From positions 62,001-126,000 of the forward strand of contig NZ_JACIDK010000004.1 of assembly GCF_014196295.1 (NCBI RefSeq): DNA of 64,000 bases, read 5' to 3'. The translations under genes and the position numbers were made by a program. This document shows positions 56,806-64,000 of the stretch, piece after piece; positions within the stretch are counted from its first letter, which is position 1, and each line of letters opens with the position of its first letter. This DNA comes from Phenylobacterium haematophilum (GTDB lineage Bacteria; Pseudomonadota; Alphaproteobacteria; Caulobacterales; Caulobacteraceae). The notes under the pieces were generated by a model. That model was given only the letters and a program-made list of their open reading frames with translations. It did not search any database and was not told the DNA's origin.

Positions 56806-57963
56806 ATGAAAACCTACCGCATAGGCGTCATCGGACTGGGCCAGCGCATCGCCCATGTGCTGGCGGCGATGAAGGAGGTCGGCTGGAGCCTGCAGGTCGC
56901 CGCCCATGTCGATCCGGCCCCTGTCGGCGCGCCGATCCTGGCCGCGGCCGGCATCGATCCTGGCCCAGCGCTGGCGGACGCCTCCGAGCTGCTGGCGCAA
57001 GGGCCGTACGATCTGGTGATGATCGGCTCGCCCAACCACCTGCACTTCGAGCACCTAAACCAGGCCCTCGACGCCGGCCATCCGATCTTCGCCGAGAAAC
57101 CGATCGTGCGGACCCAGTCAGAGACCCTGGCCCTCGCCCATCGCCTCGCCGCCGGCGGCGGTCCGCCGCTCTATATCGGCCTGGTCATGCGCTCCATGTC
57201 GATCGTGCGCGACACCATCGCCCGCGTGGACGCCGGGCAACTCGGCCAGGTGATTTCGATCGACGCCACCGAGCACCTGCCGCCTGAGCACGGCGGCTAC
57301 CTGGCCCGCAACTGGCGGCGCAAGCAGGCCTATGGCGGCTCTTACCTGCTCGACAAGGTCTGCCACGACTTCGATATCTTCGGCCGTCTGACCCGCTCAC
57401 GGCCGGCCAAGGTCGCCAGTTTCGGCGGCCGCAACATCTTCACGCCCGATCGTGCGGGCCACTACACCTACAGCGACGGTCAGCTGGCCTACGCCCTGCG
57501 CGACGCCGGCTGGGCCAGCGCCAACGACGCCTTCCACTCGGACATGGACGTCACCGACCACCAGAACGCCCTGGTGCAGTACGAGAACGGCGTGCGGCTG
57601 TCGTTCCACGCCAACAGCCACGTCGCCCTGCCAGAGCGCCGCTGGTACGTGGCCGGGACAGAGGGCACGCTGATCGCCGATCTGGTGCGCAACAAGCTGA
57701 TGGTCCGCCGCGCCATGGACCGCGGCAAGCCCGAGCGCATCGACTACGGCGACCGCACCGAGGACAGTCACAACGGCGCCGACCAGGCCATGGCCCGCGA
57801 TCTTCTGGCGACGATGGAAGGGCGTCAGGACTTCCCGGTGACGCCGTTCGAGTCGATGGAGGCCGGCCTGACCGTCATGGCCATCGACGAGGCGATGCAG
57901 ACCGGCGACATGCTTGACTGCGGCCCGATGTGGGGCCGCTACGACGCCGCTCGCGGGGCCTGA
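56806..57963 (+). CDS. Gfo/Idh/MocA-family oxidoreductase
   Basis: 385 aa. Rossmann start IGVIGLGQRIAHVL, second-strand VDPAPV, GSPNHLHFEHLNQAL and the catalytic AEKP (Lys98), then an alpha/beta substrate domain with YLLDKVCHDFDIFGRL. Members oxidise or reduce sugars and inositols with NAD(P). The next gene, convergent and overlapping by 25 bases, is a PIG-L deacetylase, so a carbohydrate role is plausible (inference). Confidence 0.93.
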   Translation: MKTYRIGVIGLGQRIAHVLAAMKEVGWSLQVAAHVDPAPVGAPILAAAGIDPGPALADASELLAQGPYDLVMIGSPNHLHFEHLNQALDAGHPIFAEKPIVRTQSETLALAHRLAAGGGPPLYIGLVMRSMSIVRDTIARVDAGQLGQVISIDATEHLPPEHGGYLARNWRRKQAYGGSYLLDKVCHDFDIFGRLTRSRPAKVASFGGRNIFTPDRAGHYTYSDGQLAYALRDAGWASANDAFHSDMDVTDHQNALVQYENGVRLSFHANSHVALPERRWYVAGTEGTLIADLVRNKLMVRRAMDRGKPERIDYGDRTEDSHNGADQAMARDLLATMEGRQDFPVTPFESMEAGLTVMAIDEAMQTGDMLDCGPMWGRYDAARGA

Positions 57964-58718
57964 GCCACGGGCGCCAACAGCCTCGCGCCCAGCAATTCCT
58001 GCAGCAGCGGTGTGCGCGGATAAGGATGATGCCGGTACTGGCGGAAGCCCTCGGCCAGATCAGTCTCGAAATCGCGAGCACGCTTCCGGGTCCACGCCTC
58101 CATCGACGCCAGGTGGTCGGGGATGTCGTGCTGGCGCGCGACCCATGCGTCCTGGCTGACATGGCAGGCCAGCATGGCCTTCTTTGTCTCGAAGACGGCC
58201 GAGACGTCGGCGCCGAAGTCGGGAATCGTCCAGACGCCCTCGCGGTCGCGGCCGCCGATCGGATCCATGAAATAGAGGTGCGGAATGGCCTCGAGCGGCG
58301 GCGCCTCGCCGGTCGCATAGTTCGGCACCGAGGCGGCGAAGCAAGAGTCGCGCACCAACTGGCTCACCGCCTCGTGGTCGGGGTGATAGTCGGCCGGCGA
58401 TGCGGTGATGACCACCTCGGCCTGGGCCCAGCGGATGAGCTCGGTCACCCGCCGGCGGGTCGGATCGTCCTTGAACACCCCAAGATCGGGGACTTCGCCG
58501 CAGCGGTACTCAGCGCCGATCAAGGCCGCAGCCCGGGCCGCCTCGGCCTGACGGATGCGCGAGGTCTCCGGCGGCGCGGTGGCCGTCGAGCCGAGATCCC
58601 CGCCGGTGACGGTGGCGATGCGGATCTGATGTCCCGCCGCGGCCAGCACGGCGAGCGTCCCGGCGCAGAGGGTTTCGATGTCGTCTGGATGTGCGTGGAT
58701 CGCAAGAACGGCGGTCAT
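57939..58718 (-). CDS. PIG-L family deacetylase (LmbE-like)
   Basis: 259 aa. Zinc motif AIHAHPDDIE (His10, Asp13) and the distal YHPDHEAV, with LYFMDP in the core. The family removes N-acetyl groups from GlcNAc-containing or related compounds. Cytosolic. Its 3' end overlaps the oxidoreductase gene by 25 bases, and it lies downstream of the SleB-like gene on the same strand with 11 bases between. Confidence 0.93.
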   Translation of the reverse strand: MTAVLAIHAHPDDIETLCAGTLAVLAAAGHQIRIATVTGGDLGSTATAPPETSRIRQAEAARAAALIGAEYRCGEVPDLGVFKDDPTRRRVTELIRWAQAEVVITASPADYHPDHEAVSQLVRDSCFAASVPNYATGEAPPLEAIPHLYFMDPIGGRDREGVWTIPDFGADVSAVFETKKAMLACHVSQDAWVARQHDIPDHLASMEAWTRKRARDFETDLAEGFRQYRHHPYPRTPLLQELLGARLLAPVAQAPRAAS

Positions 58719-58729
58719 GACCGCCGAGC

Positions 58730-59965
58730 TTACTCCTGAAGCGCGCCTGCGCCAGTATCCGGCCCGGCCTTGTGCGCGGGGGCGTCGGCCGCTCCGGCGT
58801 CGTCGTCCTTGGCCTCCATGGCCGCCAGCGAGCGGTTGATCTCCTGGATCTCCTGGGCGGTCGGCTTGCGGCGCGGTGCATAGAGCGTTCCCAGCACCCG
58901 CGTGCGCTCGCCGCCGGTGGCGGAGGCGTCAGCGACATTGTAGGTGCGCACCTCCCCGGCCACGGCCAGGGTGACCTGACGGCCGCCGCCGACACCCTGG
59001 GTCTCCGGATCCAGCAGCCCGTTGGTGCGCGCATCCAGCCCGCCGAGGATCGCCGGCGAGATGAAGGCCTCGCCGCCGGCGTACCGGCCGGTGAAGGCCG
59101 GCGGCTCCCCCCAGGGACCAGTCCACCGATAGAAGATGTGCAGTCCGACCTGCTTCATCTTGACCAGGGTCGGGGCCCAGTAGGGCGCGACATATTCGGC
59201 GTGATAGTGCGTCGCTGAGCCCACCGACTTGTTCACGTGGCCCGCCAGCGCGCGACGCGCCACCTCCTGCGCCTGCCTCCACAAGCCGGCCTCGGGCGCA
59301 TAGCGCAACGAACCGTCGCAGGTGAAGCTGAACTGGCAACCGGTCGACCGGGCCGAGCCCTGATAGACCACGCCGCAGACCGACTTCGGATAGGCCGGGT
59401 GACGCACTCGGTTCAGCACCACCTGGGCCACCGCCTCCTGGCCGAGCCGCGGCTCGCGGGCGCTTTCGTAGTAGACGGCCTCGGTCAGGCACTTGAGCGC
59501 CCGGTTCGCGTCCTGGCCGCCGGCGTGCAGCACGAACGGACGCATCGGACGGATCGGCAGCTTGGAGAACGCCCGCATGGCGTTGATCTCCTCGGCCGTC
59601 TCGACCGAAGTCGTGTCGAGACCGAGATCGGGAATCTTGGAGATGTCGAGACTGGTCCAGCCGACGGTTCGGCCCCAGGGGTCGGCCTGGCGCGCCAGCG
59701 GATCATGGCGCCTGGCCAGGGCCAGCATCGCCGGGTCCATATCGGCGGTCAGCCGGCTCAGCCCGCGGTCAGAGAAAGTCCGGGCCACCTGGGCGAGCCC
59801 TTGCGACCTCTCCTCACTGCCATCGGCGTAGCGGGGGTTCACACAGGCGAGCAATATCACCGCCAACCCGCAGGTCGTCGCCAGGGCCGCAATAAGGCCA
59901 CGCTGGGAGATGATCTGCGTCAGCGGCAGCGGCGAGGTCCCAATCTGTTTCAGTCCCGGCTCCAT
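58730..59965 (-). CDS. Cell-wall hydrolase of the SleB/CwlJ family
   Basis: 411 aa from the ATG at 59965 (the open frame extends to a GTG at 60019). One transmembrane helix follows SQRG (LIAALATTCGLAVILLACV), then a periplasmic linker and the Hydrolase_2 domain: ALKCLTEAVYYESAREP with the catalytic-type Glu, GQEAVAQVVLNRVRHPAYPKSVCGVVYQG, QFSFTCDGSL, ATHYHAEYVAPYW. These lytic transglycosylase-like enzymes cut peptidoglycan; in Gram-negatives they act in growth or septation. The C-terminal tail is low-complexity. Confidence 0.9.
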   Translation of the reverse strand: MEPGLKQIGTSPLPLTQIISQRGLIAALATTCGLAVILLACVNPRYADGSEERSQGLAQVARTFSDRGLSRLTADMDPAMLALARRHDPLARQADPWGRTVGWTSLDISKIPDLGLDTTSVETAEEINAMRAFSKLPIRPMRPFVLHAGGQDANRALKCLTEAVYYESAREPRLGQEAVAQVVLNRVRHPAYPKSVCGVVYQGSARSTGCQFSFTCDGSLRYAPEAGLWRQAQEVARRALAGHVNKSVGSATHYHAEYVAPYWAPTLVKMKQVGLHIFYRWTGPWGEPPAFTGRYAGGEAFISPAILGGLDARTNGLLDPETQGVGGGRQVTLAVAGEVRTYNVADASATGGERTRVLGTLYAPRRKPTAQEIQEINRSLAAMEAKDDDAGAADAPAHKAGPDTGAGALQE

Positions 59966-60090
59966 GCAGCCGGAAACTGGCAAGATAGGGGCCAAACCCG
60001 CCAAGATCGAGTGTTGCACCCCTGGGCTCTGGCTCGCATGGTCCTGAGATAGACTCGTCTGGGGCCCGAATCAGCAGAGCGTCGAGAGAG

Positions 60091-62439
60091 ATGACGCCCG
60101 CAGGATCACCGCTGCGCTTCATACCGCGACGCTCACCGCCGCTGCTGGTCGCGTTGGCCGTCAGCCTGGGCGCAATGGCCTGCGCGGTGATCATCCGCGG
60201 CCTGTTCGCGGGCTGGGACACCGCCTTCGCCCTCTCCGTCACGCACTTTCCGGCATTCATTGTCGCCACCCTCTTCGCCGGGCAGCGATGGGGCTGGCTC
60301 GGCCTGGCTGCGGCCCTGATGACCTCGCTGGCGATCCGCGGCGGCGTCCCGGGCGATCCGGCCATCCGCGCCGGCATGGTCCTCTACGCGCTGTCCGGAG
60401 CGGTCACCGTGGTCGTCGCCGCCACTCTGCGCGAGATCGTCCTGCGGCTGGACGAGGCCCAGGCCGCCCTCGACCGCAGCGAGGCGAGGCTGCAGATGGC
60501 GCAAAGCGCCGGCGACGTCGGCCTTTGGGATTGGGACGCCGAAACCGGAGAAGGATTCTGGTCGCCGACCCTCTTCCGAAACCTCGGCCTGCCGATCGGC
60601 GAAAGGGCGGGCGTGCGCCAGCTGCTCGAAGTCGTCCACCTCGAAGACCGCGAGCGTGTGCGCCTGAACAACATCGCAGCGATCCGTAGCGGCCAGATGG
60701 AGCCCTGCGAATTCCGTATCGTGCGGCCCGACGGCGAAACCCGCTGGCTGCTCTCGCGCGGCGAGGTGCTGGTCAACGGCATGGGTCGCGCAGTCCGCGC
60801 CGTCGGCGTCAACATCGACATCACCGACCGCCGCCATGCCTTTGAGAAACTTAAGGAAAGTGAGGAACGCTTCCGAGCGCTCGCCGACAGCGCCCCTGCC
60901 CTGCTCTGGGTCTCCAGAACCGACGGTCGCCGTGAATTCGTGAACCAGGCCTACGTCGATTATCTGGGCGTGCCCTACGAACAGGCGCTGGAGTTCGACT
61001 GGCGCGACGCGCTTCACCCCGAAGACCTGCCGCGGGTCCTGAAGGAGCAGGTCGCGGGCGAGGCCTCGCGCAAGCCTTTCCGCCTGGAAGCCCGCTATCG
61101 TCGCAAGACCGGCGAATGGTGCTGGATCCGCTCTGTGTCGCAGCCGCGCTACGGGCCGGACGGGACCTTCGCCGGCTTCGTTGGCATCGGGATCGACATC
61201 ACCGACGCCAAGGACGCCGAGCACGACCTGCAGGACATCAATGAGCTGTTGGCCGAGCGCGTCAATGCTGCGCTCGCCGAGCGCGACGAGGCTCAGGCCC
61301 GCCTGCATCACGCCCAGAAACTGGAGGCCGTCGGCCAGCTCACCGGCGGCGTGGCCCACGACTTCAACAACCTCCTGACCGTCATCACTGGCGCGCTCGA
61401 CTTGATCCAGCGCAAGCCCGACGACGTCGAGCGTCGCGATCGGATGATCGAGGCGGCGCTGGGCGCCGCCCGCCGCGGCGAACGCCTGACCCACCAGCTG
61501 CTGGCATTCTCGCGCCGCCAGGCCCTCAAGCCCGAAGCGGTTCGGATCGACGATCTGCTGGCGGAAAGCGAGCCGCTGCTGCGCCGGGCGGTCGGTGAGG
61601 CGATCAAGTTCACGCTGACCGCCGGCGCGCCGCAGTCCGTCGCCATGATCGATCAGGGTCAGTTCGACGCGGCGATCATGAATCTGGTCGTCAACGCCCG
61701 CGACGCCGTCAGCCAGGGCGGATCCATCGAAATTCGCACCGAGGCCTGCGCGCTCGCCGAAGGCCAGGTGGAGGACGTCGCGGCCGGCGACTATGTCCGC
61801 GTCGAAGTCCGCGACGACGGCATGGGCATGGCGCCAGCCGTACTCGCCCGTGCATTCGAGCCCTTCTTCACCACCAAGGATATCGGCAAGGGAACCGGCC
61901 TGGGTCTCTCCCAGGCCTACGGATTCGCCCGCCAGAGCGGTGGCGGCGTGACCATACAAACCTCCGCCGGCGAAGGCGCGTCCGTCAGCCTCTATCTGCC
62001 CCGCTGCGGAGAGGCGCCCGCCCTGGCCTCGCAAGCAAGCGAACAGGAGCCGCCGAGCGTTCGCCGACTGAACGTGCTGCTTGTGGAGGACGACGCCGAA
62101 GTCGGAGAGATGGTCAGCGCCATGCTCGTCGAACTCGGCCATACGGTCGTCCGCGCCATCGACGTCGACCTGGCCCTGATCGCCCTGGAGCAACATCCAG
62201 ACCTCGACGCCGTCCTTACCGATCTGGTGATGCCCGGCGGTCGATCCGGCCTTGATCTGGCCGCCGCGGTCAGCGCCCGGCGGCCTGGCTTGGCGGTCAT
62301 CCTCTCGACCGGGTACGCTGGCGAAGCTCAGCCGATCGCTGCTGAAACGCCCTGGCCGCTGCTACGAAAGCCCTATGACGCCGACGCCCTGGCGAGGGCT
62401 CTGGCCGAGAATGTCGATCGGCGCAGCCAGGCGGCCTGA
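60091..62439 (+). CDS. Hybrid sensor histidine kinase (DUF4118-PAS-PAS-HisKA-HATPase-REC)
   Basis: 782 aa. Four N-terminal membrane helices within about 18-115 (KdpD-like DUF4118), PAS domains at about 135-245 and 260-372, HisKA with GGVAHDFNNLLT (His423), ATPase with NLVVNARDAV (N box, about 531-540), VRDDGMGM, GKGTGLGLSQAYGF, then a receiver from about 660 (VLLVEDD, Asp711 in LTDLVMP). The HDFNNLLT form is that of the HWE/FixL-like soluble and membrane kinases with attached receivers. The signal is unknown. No response regulator gene is adjacent. It stands alone before nadA. Confidence 0.95.
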   Translation: MTPAGSPLRFIPRRSPPLLVALAVSLGAMACAVIIRGLFAGWDTAFALSVTHFPAFIVATLFAGQRWGWLGLAAALMTSLAIRGGVPGDPAIRAGMVLYALSGAVTVVVAATLREIVLRLDEAQAALDRSEARLQMAQSAGDVGLWDWDAETGEGFWSPTLFRNLGLPIGERAGVRQLLEVVHLEDRERVRLNNIAAIRSGQMEPCEFRIVRPDGETRWLLSRGEVLVNGMGRAVRAVGVNIDITDRRHAFEKLKESEERFRALADSAPALLWVSRTDGRREFVNQAYVDYLGVPYEQALEFDWRDALHPEDLPRVLKEQVAGEASRKPFRLEARYRRKTGEWCWIRSVSQPRYGPDGTFAGFVGIGIDITDAKDAEHDLQDINELLAERVNAALAERDEAQARLHHAQKLEAVGQLTGGVAHDFNNLLTVITGALDLIQRKPDDVERRDRMIEAALGAARRGERLTHQLLAFSRRQALKPEAVRIDDLLAESEPLLRRAVGEAIKFTLTAGAPQSVAMIDQGQFDAAIMNLVVNARDAVSQGGSIEIRTEACALAEGQVEDVAAGDYVRVEVRDDGMGMAPAVLARAFEPFFTTKDIGKGTGLGLSQAYGFARQSGGGVTIQTSAGEGASVSLYLPRCGEAPALASQASEQEPPSVRRLNVLLVEDDAEVGEMVSAMLVELGHTVVRAIDVDLALIALEQHPDLDAVLTDLVMPGGRSGLDLAAAVSARRPGLAVILSTGYAGEAQPIAAETPWPLLRKPYDADALARALAENVDRRSQAA

Positions 62440-62518
62440 ACTGCCCCCGTTCCAGAGCTTCATGATAATGTGGGCTTGTGCCGCCCCTGGCAGGGGTCTA
62501 TATCATCAGTCATCGGTT

Positions 62519-62535
62519 TTGCTCGTTTTGAGCAT
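62519..62535. promoter_or_regulatory. Distal palindromic box upstream of nadA
   Basis: TTGCTCG-TTT-TGAGCAT, differing from the proximal copy at two positions. Its right arm runs into CATAAT (62533-62538), a likely -10 hexamer, so binding would block the nadA promoter. A NAD-responsive repressor (NadQ- or NrtR-like) is a reasonable guess; not proven. Confidence 0.7.
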
Positions 62536-62594
62536 AATCACGGACGCCGACGGGGCGCTGCAGAGATCCCGCGGCGTTTTTTGAGGCCGAAGAA

Positions 62595-62611
62595 ATGCTC
62601 ATTTTGAGCAT
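62595..62611. promoter_or_regulatory. Proximal palindromic box directly before the nadA ribosome site
   Basis: ATGCTCA-TTT-TGAGCAT: seven-base perfect arms. It is 76 bases from the first box and immediately followed by AAGGAGGG and the start at 62625. The ATG inside its left arm is in frame with nadA but is part of the operator, so it is not taken as the start. Confidence 0.75.
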
Positions 62612-62624
62612 AAGGAGGGATACA

Positions 62625-63707
62625 ATGGCTGACGGCTCGCAATTCGCGTTCACGCCTGCTGTCGAGGCCGCCACCTCCCCGATGTGGGAGAAGGTGAAGC
62701 ATCACGTCACTCCGATGGAGTGGCGCCTCCACGCCCCGCTCATCGCCGAGATCAACCGCCTGAAGCGCGAGAAGAACGCGGTGATCCTCGCGCACAACTA
62801 CATGACGCCCGAGATCTTCCATGGGGTCGGCGACTATGTCGGCGACAGCCTGGGCCTGGCCAAGGAAGCGGCGAAGTCGGACGCGGCGATCATCGTCCAG
62901 GCCGGCGTGCACTTCATGGCCGAAACCTCGAAGATCCTGTCGCCGGAAAAGACCATTCTGATCCCGGACCTGACTGCCGGCTGCAGCCTCGCCTCGTCGA
63001 TCACCGGCGCTGACGTGCGCCTGATCAAGCAGCGCTATCCGGGCCTGCCGGTCGTCACCTACGTCAACACCACCGCCGACGTTAAGGCCGAGACCGACGT
63101 CTGCTGCACCAGCGCCAACGCGGTCCAGGTGGTCGAACACGTCGCCAAGGAATGCGGCGTCGACAAGGTCATCCTGATCCCCGACGAGTTCCTGGCCCGC
63201 AACGTCGCGCGCCAGACGGACGTCGGCATCATCGCCTGGAAGGGTCGCTGCGAGGTGCACGAGCGCTTCACGGCTGAGGACATCCTGGAGCTCAAGGCGT
63301 CCTATCCCAACGCCGAGATCCTCGCTCACCCGGAATGCCCGGCCGAGGTGCTGGAAGTCTCCGACTTCGCCGGCTCGACGGCGGCGATGAACGACTACGT
63401 GCTGCAACGCAAGCCCAAGCAGGTGGTGCTGATCACCGAATGCTCGATGGCCGACAACGTCGCCGCCGACGCGATCGGGACTGAGTTCGTGCGCCCCTGC
63501 AACCTCTGCCCGCACATGAAGAAGATCAGCCTCCAGAACATCTACGAGGCCCTGCTCCACAATCGTTTCGAGGTCACCGTCGATCCGGCGATCGCCGAAC
63601 GCGCGCGGCTGGCCGTCCAGCGCATGGTCGATCTGCCGCCGCCGGCGGTTCCGGCCCGCTATGACCTGGTGAAGGCCCGTCACCACGTGGACGTCGAGTT
63701 GATCTGA
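62625..63707 (+). CDS. nadA: Quinolinate synthase A
   Basis: 360 aa from the ATG at 62625, behind a near-perfect AAGGAGGG. Cluster-binding and active-site segments: [10 protein letters not shown] (Cys120), GRCEVHERF (Cys209), PCNLCPHMK (Cys292/295), plus [20 protein letters not shown] and [10 protein letters not shown]. It condenses iminoaspartate with dihydroxyacetone phosphate to quinolinate using a [4Fe-4S] cluster, the second step of NAD synthesis from aspartate. nadB starts 2 bases later. Controlled by the two upstream palindromes. Confidence 0.97.
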   Translation: MADGSQFAFTPAVEAATSPMWEKVKHHVTPMEWRLHAPLIAEINRLKREKNAVILAHNYMTPEIFHGVGDYVGDSLGLAKEAAKSDAAIIVQAGVHFMAETSKILSPEKTILIPDLTAGCSLASSITGADVRLIKQRYPGLPVVTYVNTTADVKAETDVCCTSANAVQVVEHVAKECGVDKVILIPDEFLARNVARQTDVGIIAWKGRCEVHERFTAEDILELKASYPNAEILAHPECPAEVLEVSDFAGSTAAMNDYVLQRKPKQVVLITECSMADNVAADAIGTEFVRPCNLCPHMKKISLQNIYEALLHNRFEVTVDPAIAERARLAVQRMVDLPPPAVPARYDLVKARHHVDVELI

Positions 63708-63709
63708 TC

Positions 63710-64000
63710 ATGGAGCGGATCAAGCACGACGGCGTGCTGATCGTCGGCGCCGGGCTGGCGGGGCTGTCCGCAGCTCTGGCCGCCGCGCCGCGAAAGGCCC
63801 TGGTCCTGACCGGCGCCCCGCTGAGCCAAGGCTGCTCCTCGGCATGGGCGCAGGGCGGCATGGCCGCCGCCCTCGGCAGCGACGACGCCCCGGACCTGCA
63901 CGCAGCCGACACCGTCGCGGCCGGCGCAGGCCTGGTCGATCCCGCCATGGCCGCAATCCTGGCGCGGGAAGGCCCGCAGGCCGTTCGCACCCTGGCCGCC
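63710..64000 (+). CDS. nadB: L-aspartate oxidase (5' part; runs off the window)
   Basis: First 97 codons. FAD-binding GVLIVGAGLAGLSAAL at about 8-23, then the Ser/Trp motif SQGCSSAWAQGGMAAALG, the flavin-contacting loop of aspartate oxidase and fumarate reductase relatives, and DLHAADTVAAGAGLVD. It oxidises L-aspartate to iminoaspartate for NadA. The start lies 2 bases after the nadA stop: same operon. Confidence 0.95.
   Translation, partial: MERIKHDGVLIVGAGLAGLSAALAAAPRKALVLTGAPLSQGCSSAWAQGGMAAALGSDDAPDLHAADTVAAGAGLVDPAMAAILAREGPQAVRTLAA

Noticed and set aside
62595..62624. An earlier nadA start at 62595 adding ten residues.
   Set aside because: That ATG is part of the operator palindrome and lies before the AAGGAGGG ribosome site, which fits the ATG at 62625.

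Overview
The window is high-GC, densely coded bacterial chromosome with short intergenic gaps and many 1-4 base start/stop overlaps. Gene content points to an alphaproteobacterium of the Caulobacteraceae (Caulobacter/Phenylobacterium type): two large TonB-dependent receptors, a dnaG-rpoD pair in which DnaG has lost the usual zinc ligands, carA-cspA-carB, a PseG-like flagellin-sugar enzyme, a small flagellar-rod-like protein, an ECF41 sigma factor and a SigK/RskA pair. The genus assignment is inference from gene families only.

Region 1 (1-8562) looks like an envelope peptide or amino-acid module. A TonB receptor (cut by the left edge) and a cytosolic aminotransferase lie on the minus strand. 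Diverging from them are an Lrp/AsnC regulator and three overlapping genes for exported proteins: a twin-arginine PLP enzyme, a zinc peptidase with a PDZ-like tail and an S10 serine carboxypeptidase. Region 2 (8559-21451) is a catabolic/uptake block: TetR regulator, glutathione transferase-like protein, metallo-beta-lactamase hydrolase, haloalkane-dehalogenase-like hydrolase, DUF1330 protein, membrane protein, sulfatase, gamma-glutamyltransferase, then a FecI/FecR/TonB(STN) signalling set. Two copies of a 23-base palindrome control the divergent hydrolase promoters and the sulfatase, which suggests one regulon.

Region 3 (about 21450-24140) is a decayed patch directly beside the 3' end of tRNA-Ile(CAU). 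It holds a frameshifted small ORF, a 5'-truncated LytTR gene and a 5'-truncated amidohydrolase with two frameshifts, the last two meeting head to head. Region 4 (24.3-31.3 kb) has assorted metabolic and envelope genes, including panD, a SIMPL protein, an esterase, a PEBP protein and a serine beta-lactamase-like hydrolase.

Region 5 (31.4-47.8 kb) is housekeeping and signalling: rpoD and dnaG with a hairpin between them, a DUF808 membrane protein, an ECF41 operon, a HAD phosphatase, a PAS-HisKA-REC protein with no kinase ATPase domain, carA, a SigK/RskA pair, a cold-shock gene and carB. Region 6 (47.8-64 kb) has gene remnants (including a broken GNAT), then an SDR, greA, an ELM1-like gene, a PseG-like gene, trxB, a divergent murA, a PIG-L deacetylase, a SleB cell-wall hydrolase, a hybrid histidine kinase and nadA-nadB. 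Two near-identical palindromes precede nadA, one overlapping a -10-like hexamer and one next to the ribosome binding site. No rRNA, CRISPR array, intact transposase or integrase was seen.
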